Shown in pieces: positions 9,219 through 22,200 of a stretch of 64,000 nt of DNA. A model generated the notes under the pieces. That model searched no databases and was not told where the DNA came from. It was given only the letters and a program-made list of their open reading frames with translations. A program made the position numbers and the translations under genes. The number at the start of each line of letters is the position of its first letter. Position 1 is the first letter of the stretch. Source of the DNA: CAZGOM01 sp964542875 (lineage in GTDB: Bacteria; Planctomycetota; Phycisphaerae; Phycisphaerales; Phycisphaeraceae); the NCBI GenBank assembly GCA_964542875.1, contig CAZIWA010000010.1, forward strand, positions 11,871 through 75,870, written 5' to 3'.

Positions 9219-11093
9219 TTATTCTTCGTTCTTACGGGACAAACGCTTCCGGTCCGCTTCCTTCAGCAGCTTCTTGCGAAGCCGGATCGAAGCCGGGGTG
9301 ATTTCAACCATTTCGTCGTCCTGGACATATTCCAAGGCGTACTCAAGGTTGATTTCCCGGGGCGGACGGATGCGAGCCGCATCGTCCGTATTAGTTGTAC
9401 GGAAGTTGGTCAGCGCCTTAGGCCGGGTCACGTTGCAGATGATGTCGTTGTCTTTGCAGTGTTCGCCCACCAGCTGGCCTTCGTAGATGTTGTCGGCGTT
9501 CTTCACAAAGAAGATGCCGCGATCGTAGAGGCCGTCCAGCGCGTAAGCCGTCACTCGGCCAGCAGTGGAGGAAACCATCACGCCTGCCTGGCGCTGGGGG
9601 ATGGCGCCACGCATGGGTTGGTAGCTGTGGAACACGTGGTGCATGATCGCCCGGCCCTGGGTCGCCGTCAGCATACGGCTGCGCAGGCCGATAAGCCCGC
9701 GGGCAGGAATCGTGAATTCCAGGTGCGCGTAAGAGTCGGTGCCGGCCTTGGCGTCCATGCTCACCAGCTCCGCGCGACGCTCGGAGATCAGGGACATTAC
9801 CGCATTTTGACATTCCGTGGGGCAGTCCACCACAAGCGTTTCGATGGGTTCGTGCTGCACGCCGTTGATCTCTTTGAAGATCACCTTCGGCTTGCTGCAG
9901 GACATTTCAAAACCCTCACGACGCATGTTTTCCAGCAGGATGCCAAGATGCATCAAACCGCGGCCGGAAACCAGGAATTCGTCGGCCTTGAATTCAACCT
10001 TCAGCGCGACGTTGGATTCCAGTTCCTTCTCCAGCCGCTCTTTGATCTGACGGCTGGTGACGTAGGTCCCTTCCTGGCCAGCAAAGGGAGAGTCATTCAC
10101 GCGGAAGGTCATGGTCAGGGTCGGCTCGTCAACTTCGATGGTCGGCAGCGCGATGGGGTTTTCAGCACTGGCGATGGTGTTGCCGATATCCACAGGGTCA
10201 AGGCCCACCACGGCGCAGATATCGCCTGCTTCGACGAAATCCACTTCTTTGCGGCCAAGACCTTCAAACTGGTAAAGCTGCTGTGCGCGCTGACGAGTCT
10301 GCTTGCCGTTGCGGTCGATGACGATGATGGATTCGCCCTTCTTGAGCGTGCCGGCAAACACACGGCCGATCGCGATACGACCGACATAATCGTTATAGTC
10401 CAGCGTGACGACCAGCATCTGCAGCGGAGCAGTCTTGTCCATCTGCGGAGCCGGCACATGCTTGATGATCGCTTCAAACAGATCGCGAAGGTTGTCCTTC
10501 TTCACATTCAGATCATTGGAGGCCCAACCTTCACGGCCCGAACCGTAAATGACGGGGAAGTCCAGCGCATGGTCGTCTGCACCCAGGTCCACCAGCAGGT
10601 CAAACACTTCATTAACCACATGCGCGGGGCGGGCTTCGGCCCGGTCCACCTTGTTCACCACCACGATGGGCTTAAGCTTGTTTTCCATGGCCTTCTGGAG
10701 CACAAAGCGCGTCTGGGGCATCGGCCCTTCAAAGGCATCCACCAGCAGAAGCACACCGTCGGCCATCTTCAGCACGCGTTCCACTTCGCCGCCGAAGTCC
10801 GCGTGGCCTGGCGTATCGATAACATTGATCTTGTACTTGTTGCCGTCTTCGGCGAGATAGAAGATCTCGCAGTTCTTCGCCAAAATGGTGATCCCCCGCT
10901 CACGTTCAAGCGGGTTGGAGTCCATGATCAGGCCGTGCTGGCCGCCGGCCAGCTTGTCCAGATCAGCACTCCGGAACATGCCGGATTGGTAGAGCAGACG
11001 ATCGACCATGGTGGTCTTCCCATGGTCAACGTGTGCGATGATAGCGATGTTCCGAAGAAATTGGGAGGTCGACGCGGTGGGGGCTTGTGTCAT
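9219..11093 (-). CDS. typA: Ribosome-associated GTPase TypA/BipA
   Basis: This translational GTPase of the EF-G family binds the 70S ribosome and affects ribosome assembly and stress or cold adaptation. Visible G motifs are AHVDHGKTT (G1), RERGITI (G2), DTPGHAD (G3) and NKVD (G4). The C-terminal BipA-specific part contains ARGLIGLRSRMLTATQGRAIMHHVF and the late block LVGEH. The frame is open further upstream, but MTQAPT at 11093 is chosen because the GTPase fold begins shortly after it and the 44 extra residues resemble nothing; the product is then 624 residues, near the family length of ~610. It is divergent from coaE and ends in a strong terminator. Confidence 0.95.
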   Translation of the reverse strand: MTQAPTASTSQFLRNIAIIAHVDHGKTTMVDRLLYQSGMFRSADLDKLAGGQHGLIMDSNPLERERGITILAKNCEIFYLAEDGNKYKINVIDTPGHADFGGEVERVLKMADGVLLLVDAFEGPMPQTRFVLQKAMENKLKPIVVVNKVDRAEARPAHVVNEVFDLLVDLGADDHALDFPVIYGSGREGWASNDLNVKKDNLRDLFEAIIKHVPAPQMDKTAPLQMLVVTLDYNDYVGRIAIGRVFAGTLKKGESIIVIDRNGKQTRQRAQQLYQFEGLGRKEVDFVEAGDICAVVGLDPVDIGNTIASAENPIALPTIEVDEPTLTMTFRVNDSPFAGQEGTYVTSRQIKERLEKELESNVALKVEFKADEFLVSGRGLMHLGILLENMRREGFEMSCSKPKVIFKEINGVQHEPIETLVVDCPTECQNAVMSLISERRAELVSMDAKAGTDSYAHLEFTIPARGLIGLRSRMLTATQGRAIMHHVFHSYQPMRGAIPQRQAGVMVSSTAGRVTAYALDGLYDRGIFFVKNADNIYEGQLVGEHCKDNDIICNVTRPKALTNFRTTNTDDAARIRPPREINLEYALEYVQDDEMVEITPASIRLRKKLLKEADRKRLSRKNEE

Positions 11094-11253
11094 ATAACTT
11101 TTCAAATTCGGGGAAAAATTGGACGGGATATGATACCTCGCGGAACTGGAATAAGGAAGCCCAAAAGTTTTGATTCCTGCCCACTTATTACAGATTCGCT
11201 GGTTTAAAGCCCTAAACTGACCCACTTTATTTTCCTGTTAGCACATCGGATGG

Positions 11254-11880
11254 ATGCCAATGCCCCCCTTCAAAGGCCCTAAACCCGTCATCGGAATTCT
11301 CGGCGGCATCGGTTCAGGCAAAAGCAAAGTCGCCCAAGCCTTCGCGCTTTTAGGCTGCGGAATCGTTGACGCGGACCAAATCGCCAAACAGGCGTTAAAC
11401 ACCCCCGAGGCCGCCCGGCAGGTACGTCAATGGTGGGGAAACAGCGTTATCGGGGCAGACGGCCTTCCGGATCGAAAAGCCATTGCGGCCCGTGTTTTTG
11501 AGCAGCCGCAGGAGCTGGCCAGGCTCGAGGGCCTGCTGCACCCGATCGTCTTTCGCCAGCGTGAGACTCTCGTGGCGGCGATGAACGCCGACCCCGATAT
11601 CGTGGCCATTATTGAAGACTGTCCCCTGCTTTTGGAGAAAAAACTCGAGGGCCCGTGTGATGTCCTGGTTTTTGTAGAAGCATCCCTGAAAACAAGGCTT
11701 GAAAGGGTCGCAAAGACCCGCGGATGGTCGCACGAAGAATTGGTGCGACGAGAATTACGTCAGATGCCACTTGACATCAAACGAAAACGCGCCGATTATG
11801 TAATACTGAACGAGCAGGACTCGGGGTGTGGCATTGAAGCCAACCGGGTGTTACAGCAAGTTCTCCGTTCCCCGCACTGA
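11254..11880 (+). CDS. coaE: Dephospho-CoA kinase
   Basis: The 208-residue enzyme catalyses the last step of coenzyme A synthesis, phosphorylating the 3'-hydroxyl of dephospho-CoA with ATP. The P-loop GGIGSGKS lies at residues ~17-24, then VDADQIAKQAL (family D-A-D-x-I), a DxPLLLE-like block (DCPLLLEKKLE) and the lid region. Length matches the family (~200). The first ATG at 11254 is used; another ATG two codons later is equally possible. It is divergent from typA and 343 bases upstream of rho. Confidence 0.93.
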   Translation: MPMPPFKGPKPVIGILGGIGSGKSKVAQAFALLGCGIVDADQIAKQALNTPEAARQVRQWWGNSVIGADGLPDRKAIAARVFEQPQELARLEGLLHPIVFRQRETLVAAMNADPDIVAIIEDCPLLLEKKLEGPCDVLVFVEASLKTRLERVAKTRGWSHEELVRRELRQMPLDIKRKRADYVILNEQDSGCGIEANRVLQQVLRSPH

Positions 11881-12223
11881 GACTACCCATCTCTCGCTGC
11901 AAGGCCGCTGCGAAGGCATCTCCCTCCCGCAACGCGACCGGAAACGGGTTTTCCCCAAGCGATTTTTACTGGTCGATTCGGGGCAGGCAACACGTGTTGC
12001 CATGGCATTAAGCCAGGCATTTAAGCCAGTAAGTTTGTCGCTTTCATCACTCCGGCCCAACCCCCCAATCCCACTCAACGACATCGCAAGCACCTTCCCT
12101 GACAGCAAACAGACAGCCAACTCACCTAGATCATTTGAACGTATCCCAGCACATCTCACCTTTTCGCCCCACGACACACGGACCCAATAACGTCCGGAGC
12201 TGTTTTTTTAGGAGTCTCTGATC
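11881..12223. promoter_or_regulatory. Intergenic region coaE-rho with 16-base perfect palindrome
   Basis: No convincing gene is seen in these 343 bases. A perfect palindrome GGCAACACGTGTTGCC lies at 11986-12001, about 220 bases before rho, and could be an operator or part of a long rho leader. AGGAG lies 8 bases before the rho ATG at 12224. Open frames here (11828-12190 plus, 11851-12177 minus) have no family resemblance. Confidence 0.4.
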
Positions 12224-14155
<1,932 letters not shown>

Positions 14156-14182
14156 TCCATCGAGCCAACATCAACTCCACCG

Positions 14183-14214
14183 CCGGACGGCCAAAAGCCG
14201 TCCGGTTTTCTTTT
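14183..14214 (+). terminator. Intrinsic terminator of rho
   Basis: Perfect 9-bp stem CCGGACGGC (14183-14191) with GCCGTCCGG (14197-14205), loop CAAAA, followed by TTTTCTTTT, 27 bases after the rho stop. Confidence 0.85.
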
Positions 14215-14293
14215 ATACCTGAGACGCCCAACGCTGCTTAAGTTGCTGCCTGAAGCTGCCGTCCCTGCAATCTTGCGTCGTCAACTCAGCCAT

Positions 14294-14327
14294 AAAAAAA
14301 CCAGGCCCCGCTTTTGGCGGAGCCTGG
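14294..14327 (-). terminator. Intrinsic terminator of the 3,417-residue repeat protein gene
   Basis: On the minus strand CCAGGCTCCGC (14327-14317) pairs with GCGGGGCCTGG (14311-14301) with one G-U pair, followed by seven T. It lies ~27 bases after the stop at 14354. A closely similar hairpin accompanies the relic at 24930-24966. Confidence 0.8.
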
Positions 14328-14353
14328 TCGATGAGTTGTAATGGATTACTGGA

Positions 14354-16296
14354 TCAGATAGGGAGGATGGTCCAAATGGCTTGGGTATTGTTGACGAAGT
14401 TGATGTTGTAGATGGATTCGATGTCCGCACCCAGCACCTTGAGGGTATATGCGCCGGGGGTGGCCATCAGACCTGTGGGAATGTTGATCATGTACACCAG
14501 CGGGTCGGTGCCAGACTGCGTGATGGTGATGGTGTTGTCGGCCAGGTTGCCGCCGCCGTTGCGGGTGAGTTCCAGGTTCGACCAGTCAAACGTGCCTGCC
14601 TTGACTTGCGTTCCAAAGCGGACCGCCGCATTGCTCAGGGTGCTGGGGTTGTAACCCGACATCCCGATAATCACTGTGTTCATCGTCCATGCGCCCTGCG
14701 CATTGTTCGCCAAGGGGGTGGCGCCCACCAGGGTCTGGATGCCTGCGCCAAGCACCTTTACCACGTAGCTGCCGGCCTCGGAAACCATCGAAGCAGGCAG
14801 GTTGATCAGGTACACCAGCGGGTCTGTGCCGGACTGCGTGATGGTAACTGCGCTGGAAGTGAGGTTGGGTCCGCCATTGCGGGTGATCTGCAGGTCATTG
14901 AAGTCAAACGTGCCCTGGTTGATCTGCGTGCCAAACCGGACCGCCATGTAAGCCAGCGGGTTGTTGAGCGGCACGGTGTAACCCGACATGCCAATGATCG
15001 CGGGACGCATCGTCCAGGTGCTTTGTACGTCATGTACCAGCGAAGTGCCGCCTGGGGTTAGGATCCCCCCTGCCGTCACCTTCAGGAGATACACGCCGGC
15101 CTCGGAGACCAGGGCATTGGGGAGGCTGATGTTGTACACCAGCGGGTCGGCCGTGGCGGCAATGACGATCGCGCTGGTGGCGAGGTTGCCTCCGCCGTTG
15201 CGGGTGAGGGTGATGTCGCCCCAGTTAAACGTGGCGGGGTTGATGGCCGTGCCAAACCGAACCGCCAGGGTGTTGACCGGGCTGACAAACTGCGTCGTGG
15301 GGTAAGTGGGAATGCTGACAATGGCCGGCAGCATCGACCAAGCACCCTGAGCGTTGTTGGAGAAGGTCCCGCCGCCGGTCTGGGTCTGGATGTTGGCCCC
15401 CAGTACCTTGAGAACATAGCTGCCTTCCGGGGAAACCAGGTTCAAAGGCAGGCTGATGTTGTAGATCAGGGGATCGGTGGCGGACTGGGTGATCGTCATC
15501 GCACTGGTGGCGATGTTGCTTCCGCCGTTACGGGTGAGTTGCAGATCGTTGTAGTCGAACGTGCTGGTGTTGATCTGGGTGCCAAAGCGGACCGACATGA
15601 TTGCCAGGGGAACGCTCAGGGGAACGGTGTAGCCGGACATGCCGATGATCGCGGCATTCATCGACCAGGCGCCCTGTGCGTTGTTGGCAAAGGGTGCTGC
15701 ACCTGGGGTATGGATGCCTGCACCGTTGACCTTCAGGACGTAAGCGCCTTTGGCCGAGACCAGCGAAGCCGGAAGGTTGATCAGATAGACCAGCGGATCA
15801 GCGCTGGACTGCGTGATGGTGATGCCGCTGGTGGCGATGTTGCCGCCGCCATCGCGGGTGAGCATCACATCGTTCCAGTCGAACGTGCCGGGGTCAATCT
15901 GCGTGCCAAACCGAATGGCCATGTAGGCCAATGGGTTAACCAGCGGAACTGTGTAACCCGACATGCCGATGATCACAGGCTTCATCGTCCATGCGGTGTA
16001 TCCGCCGGTGTAGGCAGCCAAGGTCATGGCCTGGATATTGGGCCCGTCGACGGCAAGCTGGTAGTCACCGGCCTCGGCGGTAATGGTGTAAGGAATGGTG
16101 ATGGTGTAAAGCAGCGGATCGGAGCCCGACTGGATGACAGTGATGGCACTGGTGGTCAGGTTATCGCCGCCGTTGCGGGTGAGCAGGAGCTTCTCCCAGG
16201 TGAAGGAGCCGGGCGCAGCTGCGATATTGAGCCGGACCTGGACCTGCTTAACGGGTTCCACCTGAGCCCCCGAGAAAGTGGTGATGGAGGTAATCT
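14354..16296 (-). repeat. Six tandem ~324-base repeats encoding Ig-like modules
   Basis: Six units of about 324 bases encode the final ~650 residues. Recurrent landmarks are 'GTGCCAAACCGGACCGCCATG'-type blocks and 'GGCATCGGGTTAC'-like segments; four units share MSGYTVPL or MSGYNP at the protein level. The number and unit length equal those of the array at 3326-5275. Confidence 0.82.
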
Positions 16297-19200
16297 CCGG
16301 CGTGAAGGTGAACACATGGATGGTGTAGTTGGCGCTGTAGCCGGTGGCGCCGCCAAGGCCGTCGAAGGCCTGTGCTTTGAGAGTGTGATCCCCGTCGATG
16401 ACGGAGAGACCGTCCACGACAACCGAGTAGGTGCCGTTATCGGCGACGCTTCCAATGCCCACCAGGCAAGCGCCTTCATAGATATGGATGGTGGAGCCGG
16501 GTGTGCCGGTACCTACGAGCGTGGGTGTGGACGAGGAGGTGTAGCCCGAGCCAGGTACGCCTTCCGAATAGGAGGAGAGCGTGGGTGCTGACGGGACCGC
16601 AGCGCGCATGCGCCAGTCGATGTCGCCGCCTTGCCCCATAACGTTGCCACCAAGGTCTTTGACTGCGCCGTCGACGAGGGTAAGGACGTAATCCCCGATG
16701 TGGCTGGTGAGCGCGGCCAGGCCGCCGACCCGGTAGCGGTGCGACGCCGCATTGACCAGGGTGAGGGTCAGGCCCGCCCCCGTAGAGGCATCAATCAGAT
16801 TGGCGCTCCCGTCACGGCTGAGAATCATAGATTCCCAGTTAAAGCTGGAAGTATCAATTGCTTCACTGAAGAAGATGTCGACCGAACCAACCGTCGCCGA
16901 TGCGACAGTGGGAATGGCCTTGAACCCTTCAAATTCAGGCGATACGGTATCCAGGACGTTGACATAGAGAACGCCATTGATCGGGCAGCCGCACTCGTTG
17001 ATACCGGTGAAGGTGATTGCCGCCTTGCCCGGTGTGCCGGTGATGGTGATGGAGAAGTCGCCGTGGGAATCCGGGCTTTTGGAGTCGATTGCCAGCAGGT
17101 CGAATGAGAAGTCGGCCAGGATCGAACCGCCCTTGACGCCGTTTAGGCCAATGAAGGTGACCGAAAAGTCACCAAACAACCCCGAATCGTAAAGATTACC
17201 GGAGATTATTTTGCCTGCGTCGGTGTCATTGAGGGTGATGGTGGCGATCAGTGGCGCCACTTCCGCTGTGAAAGCGACCTCTTTATAGATGCCCATGGGC
17301 GTGGTGGCGCGAATGGTGAAGGTGCCGGAGCCCAATTGATCAGGGGTCATGAACAAATTGAGGTAGCCATCGCTGGCGATATCGGTGCCAAAGAGGCTCG
17401 GATTGGTGTTGTTCTCGACCGTGAAGGTGAGAAGGTTATTACCCATTTGATAAACGAATGCGTCCCAGAGGTCGTAGGAATGTTCCGAAGTGCCCAGGGC
17501 GATTTTCACATCGTTGACGGGAAAAGCGGTGAGTTGATAGTCAGGAACATAAACGCGGGAACTGATGGCAACCGTTTCGTCCTGGTCGTACCAGGCGACC
17601 ACGAACCGGCCATCGGGAGCGACGGCGATACGCGTACTGAAGACGTAAACACGCTCAGGGTCCTGGGAAACGAGCAAAGGGGCCGCCGCGGTGCCGATGG
17701 CGTCGTAATTGCGTACGAAAACGGTGTAAGTGTTGTAGTCATCGCCCCTGTCGATCCAGGAAACGGTGAAGGAACCGTCCGCGGCGATGCCGACATCGGC
17801 GTAGTCGCTGTATGGGCTGCCTTCAATGCTGGGGATGAACTCGCTGCCGATGGCCGAGCCGTTCTGGTAAAGCTGGGCGAATATCTGCTCACCATCGGTG
17901 TAAGAGCCGGTCCAGACAATGGCAAGCTGGCCCGAAGAGTTCACGGAGATGGCGGGATCGCACTGGCAGCCTTCAGTGGTGGTATTAACCTGGAACTGGC
18001 TGCCGAACTTACCGGAATCGGTGTAGTACCGGGCATAGATGTCACCCATATCATCTGCGGATTCACCCGACCAGACGGCCCAGAACGAGCCGGTATCGGA
18101 GTCCATGGAAACGGCAATGTCAATCTGCTTGGTATCAATGATGCCGTCGGAGAGGGTAATGGTTTTGCCATTGACGGTGCCGTCTGAGTTAAAGAGCTGG
18201 GCTTTACCAATGGAGAAGCCGGACACTGAATCCTCCCATGCGACGACGAAGCGGCCATCGTTGGCAGCGGAGATGGAGGCGTTGCCCTGGTCGCCGACGA
18301 CATCAGCATTGACAACGAATTGAGAACCCAAGGCGGAGCCGGTGTTATCAAAACGGCGGGCGTAAATGTCGCCATCCATGGTCCAGGTGACGATGAAGGA
18401 GCCGTCCCACGCCATGGCGACGCTGGGCTTCATGCTCGCGCCGCCAAGGGTGTTTATGTTGAACTCAGCGCCCAGGGCCGTGCCCGATGCGCTGTAGCGA
18501 CGGCCGACGATCTGGCCTTCGCCGGCGGGGCCACCGACGGCCTCCCAAACCATGACGTAAGAACCATCGGCCGCGGAAGCGACGTCGGGGTACATCTGGA
18601 AATTCTGCGTCACGTTGGCGATTGAGGCCGGCCCCAGAGGGTAAAAGACCCTGTCAGGGGATGCGGAGATGGCGATGTAGACCTGTGCATCGGTGAAAGC
18701 GCCGAGCCTGTCGGTTGCGCGAACAGTCATGGTGGCGACGCCGATCTCGCCGTCGACGGGCGCGATTTCCAGGAGACTGCCGGTGAGGGAATAATCAATC
18801 ACACCACCATTGACGACTGAGATAATCGAGTACGTGAGGTCGGCGGACGATTCTTGGTCGTCAGTGAAATAGCTGGTCAGGTCAAACCCCGACGAATAGC
18901 CGTCCTCGCTAAGGAGGACGGTGGGAATGGGCGAAGCCACGGGGTGATCGTTGGGAATGGGGGCAAAGTCGTAGGTGCGGCCCTCGAGATCGACTGAATT
19001 CCAGATGACCAGGAAACCTGTGGAACCAAAGCTGCTCAGGGTGTTTGTCCACGGAGTAAGCCCGCTGACGATGTGGGATCCATCAAGCGAAACCCCGTCC
19101 TGGTTCATGACCTGGACAGCCAGATAGCCCTCGGCGCTGTACCAAGAGACGACGAAATTGCCGTCGGCCAGGGAGGCGATTTTGGCGTTGGACTGATTGG

Positions 19201-22200
19201 TGCTCGTTGGGGCATTCACGACGATGTTTTGATGAAGAGCTGTTCCATCAGCGCTAAAGATGCTGACGAAGATGTCCGTGTGGGAGGAGCCCTGCGCCTG
19301 TCCGTACCAGGTGACGGCAAAGCCGCCAGTGGAGAGAGGCGTGGTCTGCGGCAGGTTGACAGAGCCGAAGTCCAGGGCGCTCATGGAGAAGCTATCGCCG
19401 ACGGCATTGCCTTTATTGTAGTAGAGTCGGCCGCTGACGCCTTCGCCTGTGCCGTACCAGTCGTCCCATGCGACGAGGAAGGTACCGTTGCTCAAGGCGG
19501 TGATACTGGAGCTTTCATAGCTTGAACGACCGCTGGTGATTTCATAGATGGAGCTGGTGGCGTTGCCGGCGGCGTCATAGTTCTTCCCGTAGAGGACGGC
19601 CACTGTGTAAGGGTTGCCTTCATGAAAGGCAACAACTTCGCCGACCCACGTGACCACAAAGTCGCCGTTGGAAAGGGTCTGGACTTCGGGTGCGTAAGCA
19701 TTCAGATTAATGGTGCTGAAGGGGTCGGGATACAGGATTGCGCTTTGAGGTACGCCGGTGGAATCAAAGACCTGTACGGCGAGGTCGCTGTTGCCGGTGG
19801 AGCCTAGGGTTTCCCAGCCGAGGACAAAACCGCCGGTCTGGTTGGCGGTGACGCTGACGGTGTAGGGAAGAGGGATGCTGGGCTCGGTATTGGATTGCAG
19901 AAGCATGGGAGAGCCGACGGCGTTACCGGAGGCGTCGATAAAACTTCCATAAAGACCGACGCCTGAAGCAGACCAGACGACAATGGAGCGGCCGTCGGAG
20001 AGCAGTGCGGAATTGTTGCGATAGCCGGGGACAGAGCCGATCACTGTGGGCACATCACCGGGGATGATGCCTTGTGTGCCGCGCACGCGCACAGTGATGT
20101 CAGCCGTGGCGCTCAGGGTGTCCGGGTCGGTGGCCGTCACCGAGATGTTGAGATCGCCGTTTGACTGGTTGATGAGGTCCAGCACAAGAACGCCATCAGT
20201 CAGGGTAACGTCATCGTAGGTTTCCTCGCCCCAGGAGGAGGTGATGACAACACTGAAGTGCAGGGCATCCGTGGAATAGGCGTCGTCAGCAAAGAGCTTA
20301 TGCAAATCCAGGGAGTATGTGGACTGGTCTGAATGGATGGTCCGGGGAGTTACGTCGCCGATGACATAGGGCCCGACGACGGGAACAGCCACGAATTCGT
20401 AGACTTCGCCTTGTATTGTGGTGGTGTCTTCATTCCAGCTCACAAAAAATTTCTGCGCACCCAGGGCGCTGAGCTTGGAGCGGTAGCCGCCGATGCCGAG
20501 CGTGGACTGGACGACGACAAATTCGCTTTGGATCCTGACGCCGTAGGAATTGAAGATCGAGGCTGAAACGTCTTTGGACTCGTTGTTCCAGGCGATGACG
20601 AAGTTGCCATCGGAAAGAGCAGCGATGGAGGGGAGCACTTCCTCGCCCGAGGTGGTTTGATTGACTACGAATTCGGAAGAGACGGGGCTGCCGTCGGCGT
20701 AATAGGCGCGGGCATAGACATTGTTGGTGTCGAAAGCAGTCAGGTCCTGTTTGGCCTGCCAGGTGACGGCGAAGCCGCCGGTGGAAAGCGCGACAACCTC
20801 GGGGGTGCCCAGTTCACTGAAGTTCTGTTGGCTGACGGTGAAATTCGTACCGATGGGAACGCCGACGCTGCTGAAGATCTGGGCGCCGATATGATCGGGG
20901 TTTTCGTCAACGATTCCCACCCAGGAGACGACGAAATTGCCGTTGGCCAGTTCGGTGATGGACGCGTTTCCGCCTTGGGCTTCTTTGGAATCAATCACGT
21001 CAAAGAGAGATGTGACGACGACGCCATTTGCATCAAATATCTTTGCTTTGAGAGAGTAGTGTTTCTGGGCCTGGTCCCACTGGGTCCACGCAGTGACAAA
21101 GCCACCGGTGGAGAGGGTCTGGATGATGGGGGAATAGACTTGGATGTCAGTGTCGGCGGCGGCGATGGCGCCGTAATCCTTCGTGAGGGCGCCGGCGGAA
21201 TCAAAGCGTTGTGCGACGACGGAATGGACGCTGGAGAGAAGCGTAATCGAGGTGAGGAGGAAGCCGCCATCGTCCGTGGGGGTTAGGCTCAGGTCGGGAT
21301 AGAGGAGGTCTGCGTTGTCGGACAATTTGAATTCGCTGCCGCTGAAAGTGCCATCGAGCCCCATAAAGCGACCATAGACGCCAAAGCCGGGGACGCTCCA
21401 GACGAGAACGGAACGGTCGTCGGAGAGCTTGACGGAGGCGGAGGCGTAGATGGTGTCCGGAGCCGAACCGACTTCCAAGACTTCGCCGGGTATAAGGCTT
21501 TCGGTGCTCTCCACATGGACAGTGATAGAGGTTTGCAGGACCAGGGGACCAGAGGCAGATTGGACACTGAAGTCGATTACAATATCACCTGTTGTCGAAG
21601 TGCTGAACGACATCGCTAACGATAAACCATCAAACGTATAACCCGTGATGATGCTTTGCCCAAAAGCGTCAGTGGCAGCCGCCGCAACGTAGGTGTCAAC
21701 ACTCAGGTCGCCAAAACCGCTGCCGATCCAGTCGTTGACGAAGACGGTTGATAGATCCAGCACGAAGCCCTTATCGGCCTGAACAGTGATGACGGCTTGG
21801 GGATTGAAGGAACTGGATATCCCAGGTTTGATTCGAGTGGAAAAGACCTGCTGGGAAATGTTGGTGTTAAGGGATGCTTCGCTGGTCTGCCCGCTCCAGA
21901 TAAGGGAGAAGCCGCCTTGGGCTCCATAAGCGACGGCCGTGGGGTTGAACTGGGTGTCGGTGCCAAAACTGTTGGCACGGAATTCCTGGGTTATCACGCC
22001 GAGGTTCTGATCGTAAACCCGAGCCAGGATGGCGGAGTCGTCTCCGTAACCATTGCCCTGCCACGTAACGACCACACGGCTGAGGTTCAACGAAGCAAGC
22101 TTGATGCGTTCGCGGGCGCCAGGCGCGCTGTCGGTGACTTCAGTGGTAGCAATGAGGGCATTGCCGCTGCTAAAGCGCAGCAGGTAAACCCCTTGCGGGT

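Noticed and set aside
9219..11225. Extended start of TypA at 11225
   Set aside because: The 44 extra residues resemble no family member and the GTPase begins just after ATG 11093.
11828..12190. Open frames on both strands between coaE and rho
   Set aside because: No signal, motif or ribosome site; more likely leader sequence of rho.
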